From: DAHUXN01 sp963811805
Lineage (GTDB): Bacteria > Acidobacteriota > Terriglobia > Acidiferrales > UBA7541
Direction of reading: 5' to 3'
Assembly (NCBI GenBank): GCA_963811805.1
Contig: CAWESU010000001.1
Coordinates: forward strand, 3,038,001 to 3,102,000
Length of the DNA stretch: 64,000 nucleotides
Position 1 is the first letter of the stretch; the number at the start of each line of letters is the position of its first letter. The translations under genes were made by a program, and so were the position numbers. A model generated the notes under the pieces. It made no database searches and was not told where the DNA came from. It worked only from the letters and a program-made list of their open reading frames with translations. Of this stretch, positions 27,569 through 34,585 are shown piece after piece.

Positions 27569-28075
27569 ATGAGAGTCAAATTCATTAACGGTCCAAAAGC
27601 TGGAGAAATCGGTCATTTAGAACGCCACGTCGCAGACGGTTTAGTAGCCGCTGGCTTGGCTGAAATCGTACCTGAAGAGAAGCCCGCGCCGGTTTCATTC
27701 GAACCGGAATGGGAGATCGTTTATTCAGGCGGCGCGGTTGCACAAAAAATCGTGACAATAATCCTGCGTGTGTGTGGCGGGGTTTATCGATACACAGGCC
27801 ATCCCCAACTTGTGAACGCCGTCCGCTCATGGGATGGAGGCCAACGGTACGTGAATTTCGGACGTGAGTGCCCTGAAGCAATTGTTCGGGAATACTCTCG
27901 CATCTGGAACGAGTTCCCAGAGTATCGGTCGCCAAGCTCGATGCAGGCTGCCATCGGCATGTCACGTGTGGAAGATGCGTTTCGGAACCGCGTCTATGAG
28001 GCGCACGGCTCTACCGGGCGCTTGTTGAGCAACGAAGACCTAACAGCGGAACTCGCGTCGCGCAGGAAGAAGTAA
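27569..28075 (+). CDS. Element protein, unknown
   Basis: 168 residues; AAAGGGAGGAACCATCC precedes the ATG. It opens RVKFINGPKAGEIGHLERHVADGLVAAGLAE, a pattern often seen at the N-terminus of small phage proteins, followed by a mixed alpha/beta region (RYVNFGRECPEAIVREYSRIW). No recognised domain. Confidence 0.65.
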   Translation: MRVKFINGPKAGEIGHLERHVADGLVAAGLAEIVPEEKPAPVSFEPEWEIVYSGGAVAQKIVTIILRVCGGVYRYTGHPQLVNAVRSWDGGQRYVNFGRECPEAIVREYSRIWNEFPEYRSPSSMQAAIGMSRVEDAFRNRVYEAHGSTGRLLSNEDLTAELASRRKK

Positions 28076-28198
28076 GTTTGTTCTGTGCAGCGCGTGTCAG
28101 GACGCGCTTGAACAAAAGGCGCGGGCCATGTTTCAGCAAGGTCGCCTCAACCTTTACTGGCATGGCCTGCGCAACTTAAAAAGCAAAGGAGCCGGAAG

Positions 28199-28531
28199 AT
28201 GTGGGGAAAGGTTTCGTACGTCAACCAAAATAAAAGCATTGGCTTCTGTGTAAACGAGTCGGGTGAGAAATTCATTTTCTCGACCGCGTACAGGCTTGTG
28301 GCTGATGCACAGATGGGCGATATACTTCAGTTCACAATTGTGACACCGAACCCTGATTATAAACCGAAGCCATTCTTTGAGAACGGTGGAAAGCAGCAGC
28401 TAAAGCTTAGAACTGCTGGTCATCCCTGCATCATTGGCCGTGCGCCGGAAAAAAGGCCACCGAGAGTCCCCTCACACTACGCCGAAGAAGTGGAAGCGAA
28501 TGTCCATACGCAGGCAGGCAATGAATGGTGA
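28199..28531 (+). CDS. Cold-shock-like (OB-fold) element protein
   Basis: 110 residues; AAAGGAGCCGGAAG precedes the ATG. The first 50 residues (GKVSYVNQNKSIGFCVNESGEKFIFS, then MGDILQF) follow the cold-shock-domain order of strands with aromatic positions. The C-terminus is Pro/Lys/Arg-rich and unstructured. It may bind single-stranded nucleic acid; this is by pattern resemblance only. Confidence 0.5.
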   Translation: MWGKVSYVNQNKSIGFCVNESGEKFIFSTAYRLVADAQMGDILQFTIVTPNPDYKPKPFFENGGKQQLKLRTAGHPCIIGRAPEKRPPRVPSHYAEEVEANVHTQAGNEW

Positions 28532-28570
28532 ATTTTTGTGGCTTCACAAATCTAAACAAGAAGGTGAATT

Positions 28571-28900
28571 ATGGGAAAAGTTGAATACCGAACATCAAGT
28601 GGACAGGCTTTTGAAATTGCTGCGAATGGGCATCTCGTTGCGCCGGTAATCAATCTGAGGTCGCTCGGTTGCCCAGATTGGCTCGCAAGCAGAGTCGAAA
28701 ATGCTCGTGAGCAGCGCAGTATTCGATTGCGGGCATCGGCGGCTATGTCCAAAGGTTACGTCGCAGAGCCTACGCTGGATGAACTCCAGCAAAAGGCAGC
28801 GGCCATTGGCGCAGAGGTTGAAGCAGATAAAGAAGCGTTGCGCCGTGAGGATGAGATGCGCGAGAAGATGCGGATCGCATCGGGTCGTACAACTCGGTAA
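28571..28900 (+). CDS. Element protein with C-terminal coiled coil
   Basis: 109 residues with AAGAAGGTGAATT ahead of the ATG. The N-terminal half is compact (VEYRTSSGQAFEIAANGHLV); residues about 70-105 are a charged heptad-like helix (LDELQQKAAAIGAEVEADKEAL). No family recognised. Confidence 0.6.
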   Translation: MGKVEYRTSSGQAFEIAANGHLVAPVINLRSLGCPDWLASRVENAREQRSIRLRASAAMSKGYVAEPTLDELQQKAAAIGAEVEADKEALRREDEMREKMRIASGRTTR

Positions 28901-29002
28901 GTGATGCGGTGCTTTTGTCCGTTAATCAAAGGTCATCCGTGGCACGCCGTCTCTTGCTTCAAAAGCCTTAAGCATGGAATTGCACCGAATAGGAGAATAA
29001 AA

Positions 29003-29218
29003 ATGAGTTCACATTTGCGTACAAAAGTCGACGGCATCAAAGTCGGCTCAGGCGGAAGCATCATCAAGTGGCCGGATGGCCGCACGGCGGGGCCAATCGG
29101 GGGAGAATCATTGCGAGTGGCACTTTCCAGAGGCGCGGTTGTTGTAGAAGTGAAAAAGACCGAAGCAATCGATGTACCAACGGAAGGACGAATCACGGTT
29201 GAAGGAATGGGGCGATGA
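29003..29218 (+). CDS. Small element protein
   Basis: 71 residues from an ATG preceded by ATAGGAGAATAAAA. Mainly beta-strand-like (IKVGSGGSIIKWPDGRTAG, GAVVVEVKKTEAIDV). Its stop overlaps the next start (ATGA). Unknown function. Confidence 0.6.
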   Translation: MSSHLRTKVDGIKVGSGGSIIKWPDGRTAGPIGGESLRVALSRGAVVVEVKKTEAIDVPTEGRITVEGMGR

Positions 29219-29337
29219 TTCGCAAGTTTCTAGCAAAGCTACTGGTTCGCGCTTACAAATACGTGATGCGCCAGGAAACGAACATTGATCTTACGCCCTT
29301 CGTCCAGGATGGCGGCGGTTGGTTCGTGAGGCGCTAA
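29215..29337 (+). CDS. Very small element protein
   Basis: 40 residues, ATG overlapping the upstream stop. The first half is basic and amphipathic (MIRKFLAKLLVRAYKYVMRQ), the second half Gly/Trp-containing (DGGGWFVRR). Such short peptides in phage-type operons can be membrane active or regulatory; no assignment is possible. Confidence 0.45.
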   Translation: MIRKFLAKLLVRAYKYVMRQETNIDLTPFVQDGGGWFVRR

Positions 29338-29393
29338 GCAACAGATTTCCGCAATTTCAGTAGTTGCTTCACAAATCCTTCAGAAAGTCATCC

Positions 29394-30263
29394 GTGACAA
29401 CCTTGGAAAATCTCTTATTCAAAAGTGAAGACGAAGCGATGGCCCCCGAAGCAATGGGAATCTGGCGTGACCTGAACGCCGATTACACTGTATGGCTTGA
29501 ACGCGTCCAGCATTTCGTGGATGCCGAGAGCACGAATTCTTGGGCACTCGGCGACCTGCTTGTGGAAGGCGATGACCAGTTCAATATGGGGAATGATATT
29601 CCCCGGCATCTCTTGATTCATCCAAAGAACGACGGCTCGGGCGAATACGCCAGTGAACATATATCGAAATTCTGGCCGGATGTGGCACAGGTCACGGGCA
29701 CTGGTACCCAAACGCTCAAAGAGAAACTGAAGGTCTCGCGCGCGTTTCCGCCCGATAAACGATTCGTCGAGCTGAGTTACACCCACCATCGGTATGCGGC
29801 TGGTTATGACCGCGGGTTGGAATACCTGCAAGCTTGCATCGTGCCCGGTGGCAAACCGAAGCCAGTTGATTTTTTGTGGGCGCTCATCCGAAAGGAAGAG
29901 CACGCGCAGGAGGACGTGATCCAATCGAGCAAATATCTCCGGTTCCAAGTTCCCGAAGAGATGTACGCGAAGCTTCGGGATGTTTCCCACTATCACAAAC
30001 AGAACATTCCTGAGCTATCCCAGAAGGCATGTCTCGAAGCTTTGCAGCAGTTGCTCGATGCCGAAGCCCGGAAAATATCGCTCGCGCTGTTTGGAGAATA
30101 CGAAGAGGGCCGGTGGCCTTTCAAAGAGTCCGTTGAGGAAACGATAAAGAAGGTTAAGAAGGCAAGGAAACGCAGGCACAGGCTTGGCAATAACCTTGTT
30201 TTCTCCGAGCAGCGTCGCCAGATTGCGCATGCCCGATGGAATCGCGGGGATCGTGTCAGATGA
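29394..30263 (+). CDS. Second element regulator, paralogue of 19987-21222
   Basis: About 289 residues. It repeats the blocks of the first regulator: SWALGDLLVEGD, VTGTGTQTLKEKLKVSRAFP, LSYTHHRYAAGYD, then FQVPEEMYAKLRDVSHYHKQNI and LALFGEYEEGRWPF, which parallels LSMHGEAHDGWWPF. The C-terminus is basic instead of carrying a winged helix. The start is a GTG at 29394; a TTG at 29364 is the alternative. Probably a DNA-binding protein with a divided role. It overlaps the gene at 30260 by 4 bases. Confidence 0.65.
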   Translation: MTTLENLLFKSEDEAMAPEAMGIWRDLNADYTVWLERVQHFVDAESTNSWALGDLLVEGDDQFNMGNDIPRHLLIHPKNDGSGEYASEHISKFWPDVAQVTGTGTQTLKEKLKVSRAFPPDKRFVELSYTHHRYAAGYDRGLEYLQACIVPGGKPKPVDFLWALIRKEEHAQEDVIQSSKYLRFQVPEEMYAKLRDVSHYHKQNIPELSQKACLEALQQLLDAEARKISLALFGEYEEGRWPFKESVEETIKKVKKARKRRHRLGNNLVFSEQRRQIAHARWNRGDRVR

Positions 30264-30469
30264 GTTGGCAGGAATTAGTCCGCGAACGAATCCTTGCGAA
30301 TCTCGCAGGCACCACACTCAGCGATGAGCAGAAGGAAGGGATCGTTGCGGAAGCGATCACTGCAACCGATGCTGGCTTGCCATTCGGCGAGAAGCCCGGC
30401 AAGCCGGATGAACCGATTGATCCACTGCTGGCGCAGGGGCGTAAAGACTGGGAATGCGGCGGCTGGTGA
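30260..30469 (+). CDS. Small element protein
   Basis: 69 residues beginning MSWQELVRERILANLAG; the ATG overlaps the previous stop (ATGA). Helical and acidic in the first part, Pro/Gly-rich later (FGEKPGKPDEPIDP). Function unknown; probably translated with the regulator. Confidence 0.55.
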   Translation: MSWQELVRERILANLAGTTLSDEQKEGIVAEAITATDAGLPFGEKPGKPDEPIDPLLAQGRKDWECGGW

Positions 30470-30584
30470 TCACGCGGTGGTCGCGGAATGAGCGCGTTGC
30501 CTGATCCAATTGACAACCCGTCCTCAGCACTATAGGATGATTACTGTAGTACAGGAGTAAACCCTCTAAGGGAGGGGACAGAAG

Positions 30585-30743
30585 ATGGCTGTCAAGGACT
30601 TCGATGCTCATGTGACGAAGAAAGTGCCGACTCCGGTGAAATTCACAACCAGAGATGGCGAGAAGGTTCGATTCACGGCTGAGAAGCCAAAGCGGGTCAA
30701 AACGCACGTTCATTTCAAGACCCACGGTCGCAAGCGCGGCTAA
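30585..30743 (+). CDS. Small basic element protein
   Basis: 52 residues. The ATG has a strong AAGGGAGGGGACAGAAG site. Lys/Arg-rich strand-like sequence (PVKFTTRDGEKVRFTAEKPK, VHFKTHGRKRG). It resembles short DNA- or RNA-binding phage proteins; no family recognised. Confidence 0.6.
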   Translation: MAVKDFDAHVTKKVPTPVKFTTRDGEKVRFTAEKPKRVKTHVHFKTHGRKRG

Positions 30744-30875
30744 AATGGCCGGATGCTGAGGCCATGCTGTGGCTAAACCCCCGGTCTTTCGCCGATTCAA
30801 CTAACGTCAGACCTTGCGTGTATGTTTGCCAGCGACATGGCAGTGTCCCCGTGTGTTTTTGGCCAAAATAGTACT

Positions 30876-30903
30876 TTGGTTCCATGTCCCCCTGCGATAT
30901 AAG
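30876..30903 (+). promoter_or_regulatory. Possible promoter for the Ntn hydrolase gene
   Basis: TTGGTT (30876-30881) and TATAAG (30898-30903) with a 16-base spacer lie in the 217-base gap ahead of 30961, one of the few untranslated gaps in the right part of the element. Match to consensus is moderate. Confidence 0.3.
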
Positions 30904-30960
30904 CTATTAACTTCATGGCGGGGTAGACCCCTCAAACCTAATGTTAGCTGAGGTGCATAA

Positions 30961-31788
30961 GTGTCGGTTGTAGCAAGCGTCAAGGTGTATGACGGCATCG
31001 TCATCGGGGCCGAAAGCATGACCCAGTTGCTCGCGAACGTGCCCGGTGCGCAGCAACCGATGTGCATCAAGTCATACAGCCACGCGCAAAAGATTTTCCA
31101 GATCGCAAAGCTGCCAATCGGTGTCCTCACCTACGGAATGGGAAACATCGGTAGCCGGTCGATGGAAAGCCTGGTTCACGATTTCAGCCAGCTTGAGGAA
31201 AGGGATGACCCGGAGCGCGTCGATAAATCCGTCGAAGGGGTAGCGCGGCGATTGCACGCATTTATCAACCAGCATTATCCGAACGAATTTCGAGCTGTTG
31301 CCGAAGCGCAGCGCCCCATGGTCGGGTTTTACATTGCGGGTTATTCTGCGGGGCAGCAGCAGCACCATCTTGGGTCGGAATGGGAATTTATAATTCCGCA
31401 ACAGGCCGAACCGGTCCGAGCGCGGGACGACAATGGAGTAGGAGCAAGCTGGCGCGGAATACATGTGCCGTTCACTAGGCTGTTTTTCGGCGTGGACCCG
31501 CGAATCGAAGGGATACTGCAAGGTCTTGGCGTGAGCGCCGACGTGCTGGCACGATTCAGGCAGGCCGTCCAAATGCAGTTGATTAGCAGGGTTGCTTTTG
31601 AGGGTATGCCGATACAGGATGCTGTCGGTTTTTGCCGGTTCATCATCCAGACGACTATCGGCATGGCAACGTATGAAATCGGCATTGCAAGTTGCGGAGG
31701 CCCGATACACACCGCTGTCATAACACGCAGTGGATTTAAGTGGATTTCGCCGCCTAAGATCACGCTAGGAGAGGAGGAAAGCAAATGA
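30961..31788 (+). CDS. Proteasome-like Ntn hydrolase
   Basis: 275 residues from a GTG start. The N-terminus SVVASVKVYDGIVIGAESMTQ aligns with the first strands of proteasome beta subunits and bacterial relatives (consensus TTIVGVKYKDGVVLAAD): removal of Met would expose Ser as the N-terminal nucleophile, and Glu occupies the usual Asp17 place. HAQKIFQI supplies the Lys33-type lysine and LPIGVLTYGMGNIG the glycine-rich strand. It is longer than HslV (about 175) or typical beta subunits. It would form a self-compartmented protease or amidase; substrate unknown. No unfoldase gene accompanies it. It overlaps the next gene by 4 bases. Confidence 0.7.
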   Translation: MSVVASVKVYDGIVIGAESMTQLLANVPGAQQPMCIKSYSHAQKIFQIAKLPIGVLTYGMGNIGSRSMESLVHDFSQLEERDDPERVDKSVEGVARRLHAFINQHYPNEFRAVAEAQRPMVGFYIAGYSAGQQQHHLGSEWEFIIPQQAEPVRARDDNGVGASWRGIHVPFTRLFFGVDPRIEGILQGLGVSADVLARFRQAVQMQLISRVAFEGMPIQDAVGFCRFIIQTTIGMATYEIGIASCGGPIHTAVITRSGFKWISPPKITLGEEESK

Positions 31789-32042
31789 ACATTTTTATGA
31801 CGGGGAACGGATTACCGAATATTTCCATCAACAACCCATTTAAGGATGCGTCTCAGGGAAATGCAGACCACTTCTACAACAATCTATCTTTTAGCCCGAC
31901 GGTGGAAGAGCTAAACGAGAAGATCGGAAGTTCGCCAAGCATGGTAGGGGCCGCCCTGCAAGCGCCGCGCGAAGCAGATGAGCCAATGTTCGGGGTTCAC
32001 ATCCGGGAGGCCGCAGCGAGCGTAAAGAAGCTGTTCAGATAA
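31785..32042 (+). CDS. Small protein coupled to the Ntn hydrolase
   Basis: 85 residues; the ATG overlaps the Ntn hydrolase stop and is preceded by GGAGAGGAGGAAAGCAA, an excellent ribosome site. Asn/Gly/Pro-rich first half, helical C-terminus (HIREAAASVKKLF). No family recognised. Coupling suggests a partner or substrate of the hydrolase (inference). Confidence 0.6.
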   Translation: MNIFMTGNGLPNISINNPFKDASQGNADHFYNNLSFSPTVEELNEKIGSSPSMVGAALQAPREADEPMFGVHIREAAASVKKLFR

Positions 32043-32059
32043 AAACGACGTACAAGGCA

Positions 32060-32233
32060 ATGTCCACTGAGCCGATCACACATCAGGACATAAGGCTGTA
32101 TGCCAGCATCGTTGTATCCGTGGTGGTGCTCGCCATCGCTGCGATTGTCATTCTTTCAAAGGCTTATCCCACAGACGATGTGAAATGGGCTTTTGGGGCG
32201 GTCGGCCTCGTTTTCGGCTATTGGGCCAAGTAG
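32060..32233 (+). CDS. Small membrane protein
   Basis: 57 residues with a hydrophobic helix (LYASIVVSVVVLAIAAIVIL) and a second weaker one (WAFGAVGLVFGYWAK). Size and hairpin topology recall holin-like or membrane regulator peptides, but nothing specific is recognisable. Confidence 0.5.
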   Translation: MSTEPITHQDIRLYASIVVSVVVLAIAAIVILSKAYPTDDVKWAFGAVGLVFGYWAK

Positions 32234-32297
32234 CGCCGGTGGGTGGATCGTCCGGCCCTTATCTCTTTTTGGGGAAGACCGGCGCGGACTGGGTGAC

Positions 32298-32606
32298 ATG
32301 AAGGCTATCTTTCTGTACAAACCGCCAGAAACGGAGAATTTTACAAACAGTTGGATTTACTATCGGGTGGATTCCGTTGAAGCCGACGAACCTGCTGGAA
32401 GTCTTTTTGCCCCAATACAGGTCTGCAAAGTATCATGGCCTACATTTACCGACATACCTGCTGCAACGGATACTCCGGGGATCACAGGGCTTGAAAGTGC
32501 CCATGACCACATGCGTCGCTTGGTGAAAGGACAATGGGGCGTGGACCACGAGGAGAGTGTGTTTATTGGCTTTTTGGAGGAAGCCTCAGATTTGACGGAC
32601 GCCTGA
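32298..32606 (+). CDS. Small element protein
   Basis: 102 residues starting MKAIFLYKPPETENFTNSWIYYR, with an acidic C-terminus (DHEESVFIGFLEEASDLTDA). No recognised family. The ribosome site (GGGTGAC) is weak. Confidence 0.5.
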   Translation: MKAIFLYKPPETENFTNSWIYYRVDSVEADEPAGSLFAPIQVCKVSWPTFTDIPAATDTPGITGLESAHDHMRRLVKGQWGVDHEESVFIGFLEEASDLTDA

Positions 32607-32611
32607 GCCTA

Positions 32612-32821
32612 TCAGAAAAGCGGATGCGTCCAGAGCCAATGTAAAAGCGTTACCGCGAGCCAAACTAATCCTGCGACAAATGGCAGTGCTATCACGGCAA
32701 TGATGGACCATACTATTTTTGTTTGACGGTCTTCCTCGGCAATCTTTCGGTTTATGCGCGCATCCTCTTCGGCCTTCGCTCGGTAGGTGCGTTCCCACTC
32801 TTCGTCAGTCGCACGCGGCAT
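32612..32821 (-). CDS. Small single-pass membrane protein
   Basis: 69 residues. The charged N-terminal half (EEWERTYRAKAEEDARINRK) is followed by one long transmembrane helix (IVWSIIAVIALPFVAGLVWLA). It is on the minus strand, like the integrase, facing the other small genes. Unknown role. Confidence 0.5.
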   Translation of the reverse strand: MPRATDEEWERTYRAKAEEDARINRKIAEEDRQTKIVWSIIAVIALPFVAGLVWLAVTLLHWLWTHPLF

Positions 32822-32941
32822 GATCCAGCCTACGCCAACTGAGATATTGAATCAATGCCTTGCCGTTTTGAACACTGCCCCCTGCGCCGCCGATGGAAAA
32901 TGCAGCGGGCGGGGGCATGATAGTTAGAGGAAGGACGCCAA

Positions 32942-33367
32942 ATGAAACAACTAACGGTCAGCATTGAGGCTTTGGATTCAGATAAGCCACCAGGGACGTT
33001 TTCGTGGAAAGTTGAACTGCAAAGCAAGGCTCCTCGCCTAACAGCGGGTCGAATCATCCAGGAAATAGAGAGGATTGCAGAAGCCGAAGGGTGCAGCATC
33101 GAAAAAATTCGCGTGGAACATTTACAGGAGAACGCAGGGAATTCTGTACCTCTCGCCCAGATTCTGAAGGATTCCCAGATGATGACAGAACAATCAAAGG
33201 AAAAATCACAGTGCTGCTTTTTCTTGGTCAAAGGCACACTCATTGTGGATGTGGTTTCTTTGCCTGATAAAGATGTTCCTGCATTCCGAGAGAATAAACG
33301 TTCGGAAGGATTTTACCTAATCGAACTAACGGAAGAAAACAAAAGGCAGCTTGCCGAGTACTTGTAA
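32942..33367 (+). CDS. Element protein, unknown
   Basis: 141 residues; GAGGAAGGACGCCAA precedes the ATG. It begins with a beta-rich stretch (KQLTVSIEALDSDKPPGTFSW), followed by a helix with GRIIQEIERIAEAEG and a C-terminal alpha/beta part. It ends 2 bases from the 3' end of the oppositely oriented tRNA-Leu. No family recognised. Confidence 0.6.
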   Translation: MKQLTVSIEALDSDKPPGTFSWKVELQSKAPRLTAGRIIQEIERIAEAEGCSIEKIRVEHLQENAGNSVPLAQILKDSQMMTEQSKEKSQCCFFLVKGTLIVDVVSLPDKDVPAFRENKRSEGFYLIELTEENKRQLAEYL

Positions 33368-33369
33368 GT

Positions 33370-33456
33370 TGGTGCCGGGAATCGGAATCGAACCGATACG
33401 GGATTGCTCCCACGGGTTTTTGAGACCCGCGCGTCTGCCTGTTCCGCCACCCCGGC
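33370..33456 (-). tRNA. Element-encoded tRNA-Leu(CAA)
   Basis: An 87-base class II tRNA with encoded CCA. Acceptor GCCGGGG pairs with TCCCGGC (one G-U). The anticodon arm CGGGT-CTCAAAA-ACCCG gives anticodon CAA. The variable arm is GGGA-GCAA-TCCC and the T arm ATCGG-TTCGATT-CCGAT. All stems pair. The anticodon is the one carried by the host tRNA that the element interrupts, but sequence and variable arm differ, so it is not a copy. It starts 1 base after the integrase stop on the same strand; TAAGAT at 33473-33478 may be its own -10, without a clear -35. Confidence 0.93.
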
Positions 33457-34524
33457 TTATTCGGGTAGGTCAATCTTAGCAGCAATCCGGCGTGCTGCGC
33501 CATCCGACAAATGGCGATACCGCCTGTGAACATCGGCGGTGAGATGCCCAGCGATCACCATTCTCTCTTCTTCCGGCAAGCCTATTGATGCCATCCGCGA
33601 AATTGCGCTGCGCCGCAGATCGTGGAATTGCAGCGCGCCATCTGGCCCGCTGCCTGTTTTGATTTTCGCCGCTGTGACAATCTTGTCCCATGCGACACGG
33701 AAATCGCGCACGGGTATTGATCCTTGCGCATCGCGGCTGAAAACGTAAGCGTGTGGTGCTTTTCCCTTTGTGATCTGGGCGAGTAGTTTCGACAATTTGC
33801 TCTCAGGATTCAGCACGATACGGCGCGGCATCTTGTTTTTGGTGCTTCCAGCCGGTAGCGTGATTGTGTGCCTATCATGGTCAATTTGATTTACCCGCAT
33901 ATAGAGCAATTCGCTTTTTCGGAATCCGAACGTGAAAGCCGCCGTAACGAGTGCCAGCATCCATGTATCTTTATCGTCAATCTCATCGCAGAGCACGATG
34001 AAGTCCCAGTCATCAATCCAGCCCTGCCGAACGTAGGGCGCTTCATTGAACTTGGCGGGGAACTCCGGTATCTCGCGGAGCGCTTTGTTTCGGACGGCGA
34101 ATCGCAGAATTGCCTTGAGCACTGTGAGATGGCGGTTGATGTAGCACTCCGAATAATTCTCCGCTTTCAGCCGCGAAACGAATACGTCAATGTTAGCCGG
34201 AAGGATGCTCGCAGGGCTGCGCTGCCCGAACACAGGTTTGATGTTGTTCCAAACTCCGTTTGCCCATTCAATTGTGTTTGGTTTCCACTTGGCTTCGCGG
34301 GCTTTGAGATACAGGGTGGCAACTTCTTCGACCGTAGTGTGCTTGATGGCTGCTTCGCGCTGCGATCCGCTAAGGCGGGTTTTGAGAAGCTTGCCTGCCT
34401 CTTCTTTGTTTGCGGTCTGGCTAGACTCGCGGTACAATACGCCATCGTGCAACCACTGCATCTGCCAGATCGGGGAGTTTCCTCGCCGGTATAGGCTGCC
34501 GGAGTATTTTGCGCGCCTTGCCAT
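33457..34524 (-). CDS. int: Tyrosine-family site-specific integrase
   Basis: About 355 residues from the ATG at 34524 (MARRAKYSGSLYRRG). The N-terminus is an arm-binding-like basic domain, followed by a SAM-like core-binding domain (near TTVEEVATLYLKAREAKW). Catalytic residues: Arg in FTFGFRKSELL (about residue 200), His-x-x-Arg in FHDLRRSAISRM (about 300), His in AGHLTADVHRRY and the nucleophile Tyr at its end (about 335). It would recombine the tRNA-Leu anticodon-loop core with the element's attP. Candidate arm-type repeats overlap its start codon, suggesting autoregulation. The frame stays open upstream to a TTG inside attR. Confidence 0.92.
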   Translation of the reverse strand: MARRAKYSGSLYRRGNSPIWQMQWLHDGVLYRESSQTANKEEAGKLLKTRLSGSQREAAIKHTTVEEVATLYLKAREAKWKPNTIEWANGVWNNIKPVFGQRSPASILPANIDVFVSRLKAENYSECYINRHLTVLKAILRFAVRNKALREIPEFPAKFNEAPYVRQGWIDDWDFIVLCDEIDDKDTWMLALVTAAFTFGFRKSELLYMRVNQIDHDRHTITLPAGSTKNKMPRRIVLNPESKLSKLLAQITKGKAPHAYVFSRDAQGSIPVRDFRVAWDKIVTAAKIKTGSGPDGALQFHDLRRSAISRMASIGLPEEERMVIAGHLTADVHRRYRHLSDGAARRIAAKIDLPE

Positions 34525-34544
34525 AGACTCACAAGTAAACTCAC
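34523..34544 (+). repeat. Right candidate integrase arm-type sites
   Basis: ATAGACTCACA (34523-34533) and TAAACTCAC (34536-34544), the same two motifs found at 19413-19434. They lie 42-63 bases inside attR and overlap the integrase start. Confidence 0.5.
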
Positions 34545-34585
34545 ACGCTAGCATAAGTTTTGTGTTTTCTACAAGAGAGGAAAGC

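Larger units (their letters stand above)
19331..34585. mobile_element. Integrated phage-satellite-like element in tRNA-Leu(CAA)
   Basis: About 15.3 kb bounded by the 10-base repeat CTCAAAATCC, with a tyrosine integrase at its right end next to attR. It contains regulators, a replicative helicase, an origin-like repeat cluster, large terminase, HNH endonuclease, an Ntn hydrolase, many small genes and a complete tRNA-Leu(CAA). Most genes are on the plus strand, tightly packed, with strong ribosome sites and few apparent frameshifts. No portal, capsid, tail or lysis gene is seen. It could be a capsid-less satellite, an integrative plasmid with packaging functions, or a reduced prophage. Confidence 0.85.

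Noticed and set aside
28085..28250. Possible small protein read as LCSACQDALEQKARAMFQQG in the gap before 28199
   Set aside because: The sequence looks protein-like and has a cysteine pair, but there is no acceptable start codon with a ribosome site, and it overlaps the next gene in another frame.
33370..33456. The element tRNA as a rebuilt copy of the target gene or as a second att site
   Set aside because: It differs from the host tRNA in the variable arm, T arm and anticodon stem and shares only the CTCAAAA loop, so it is a separate tRNA gene.
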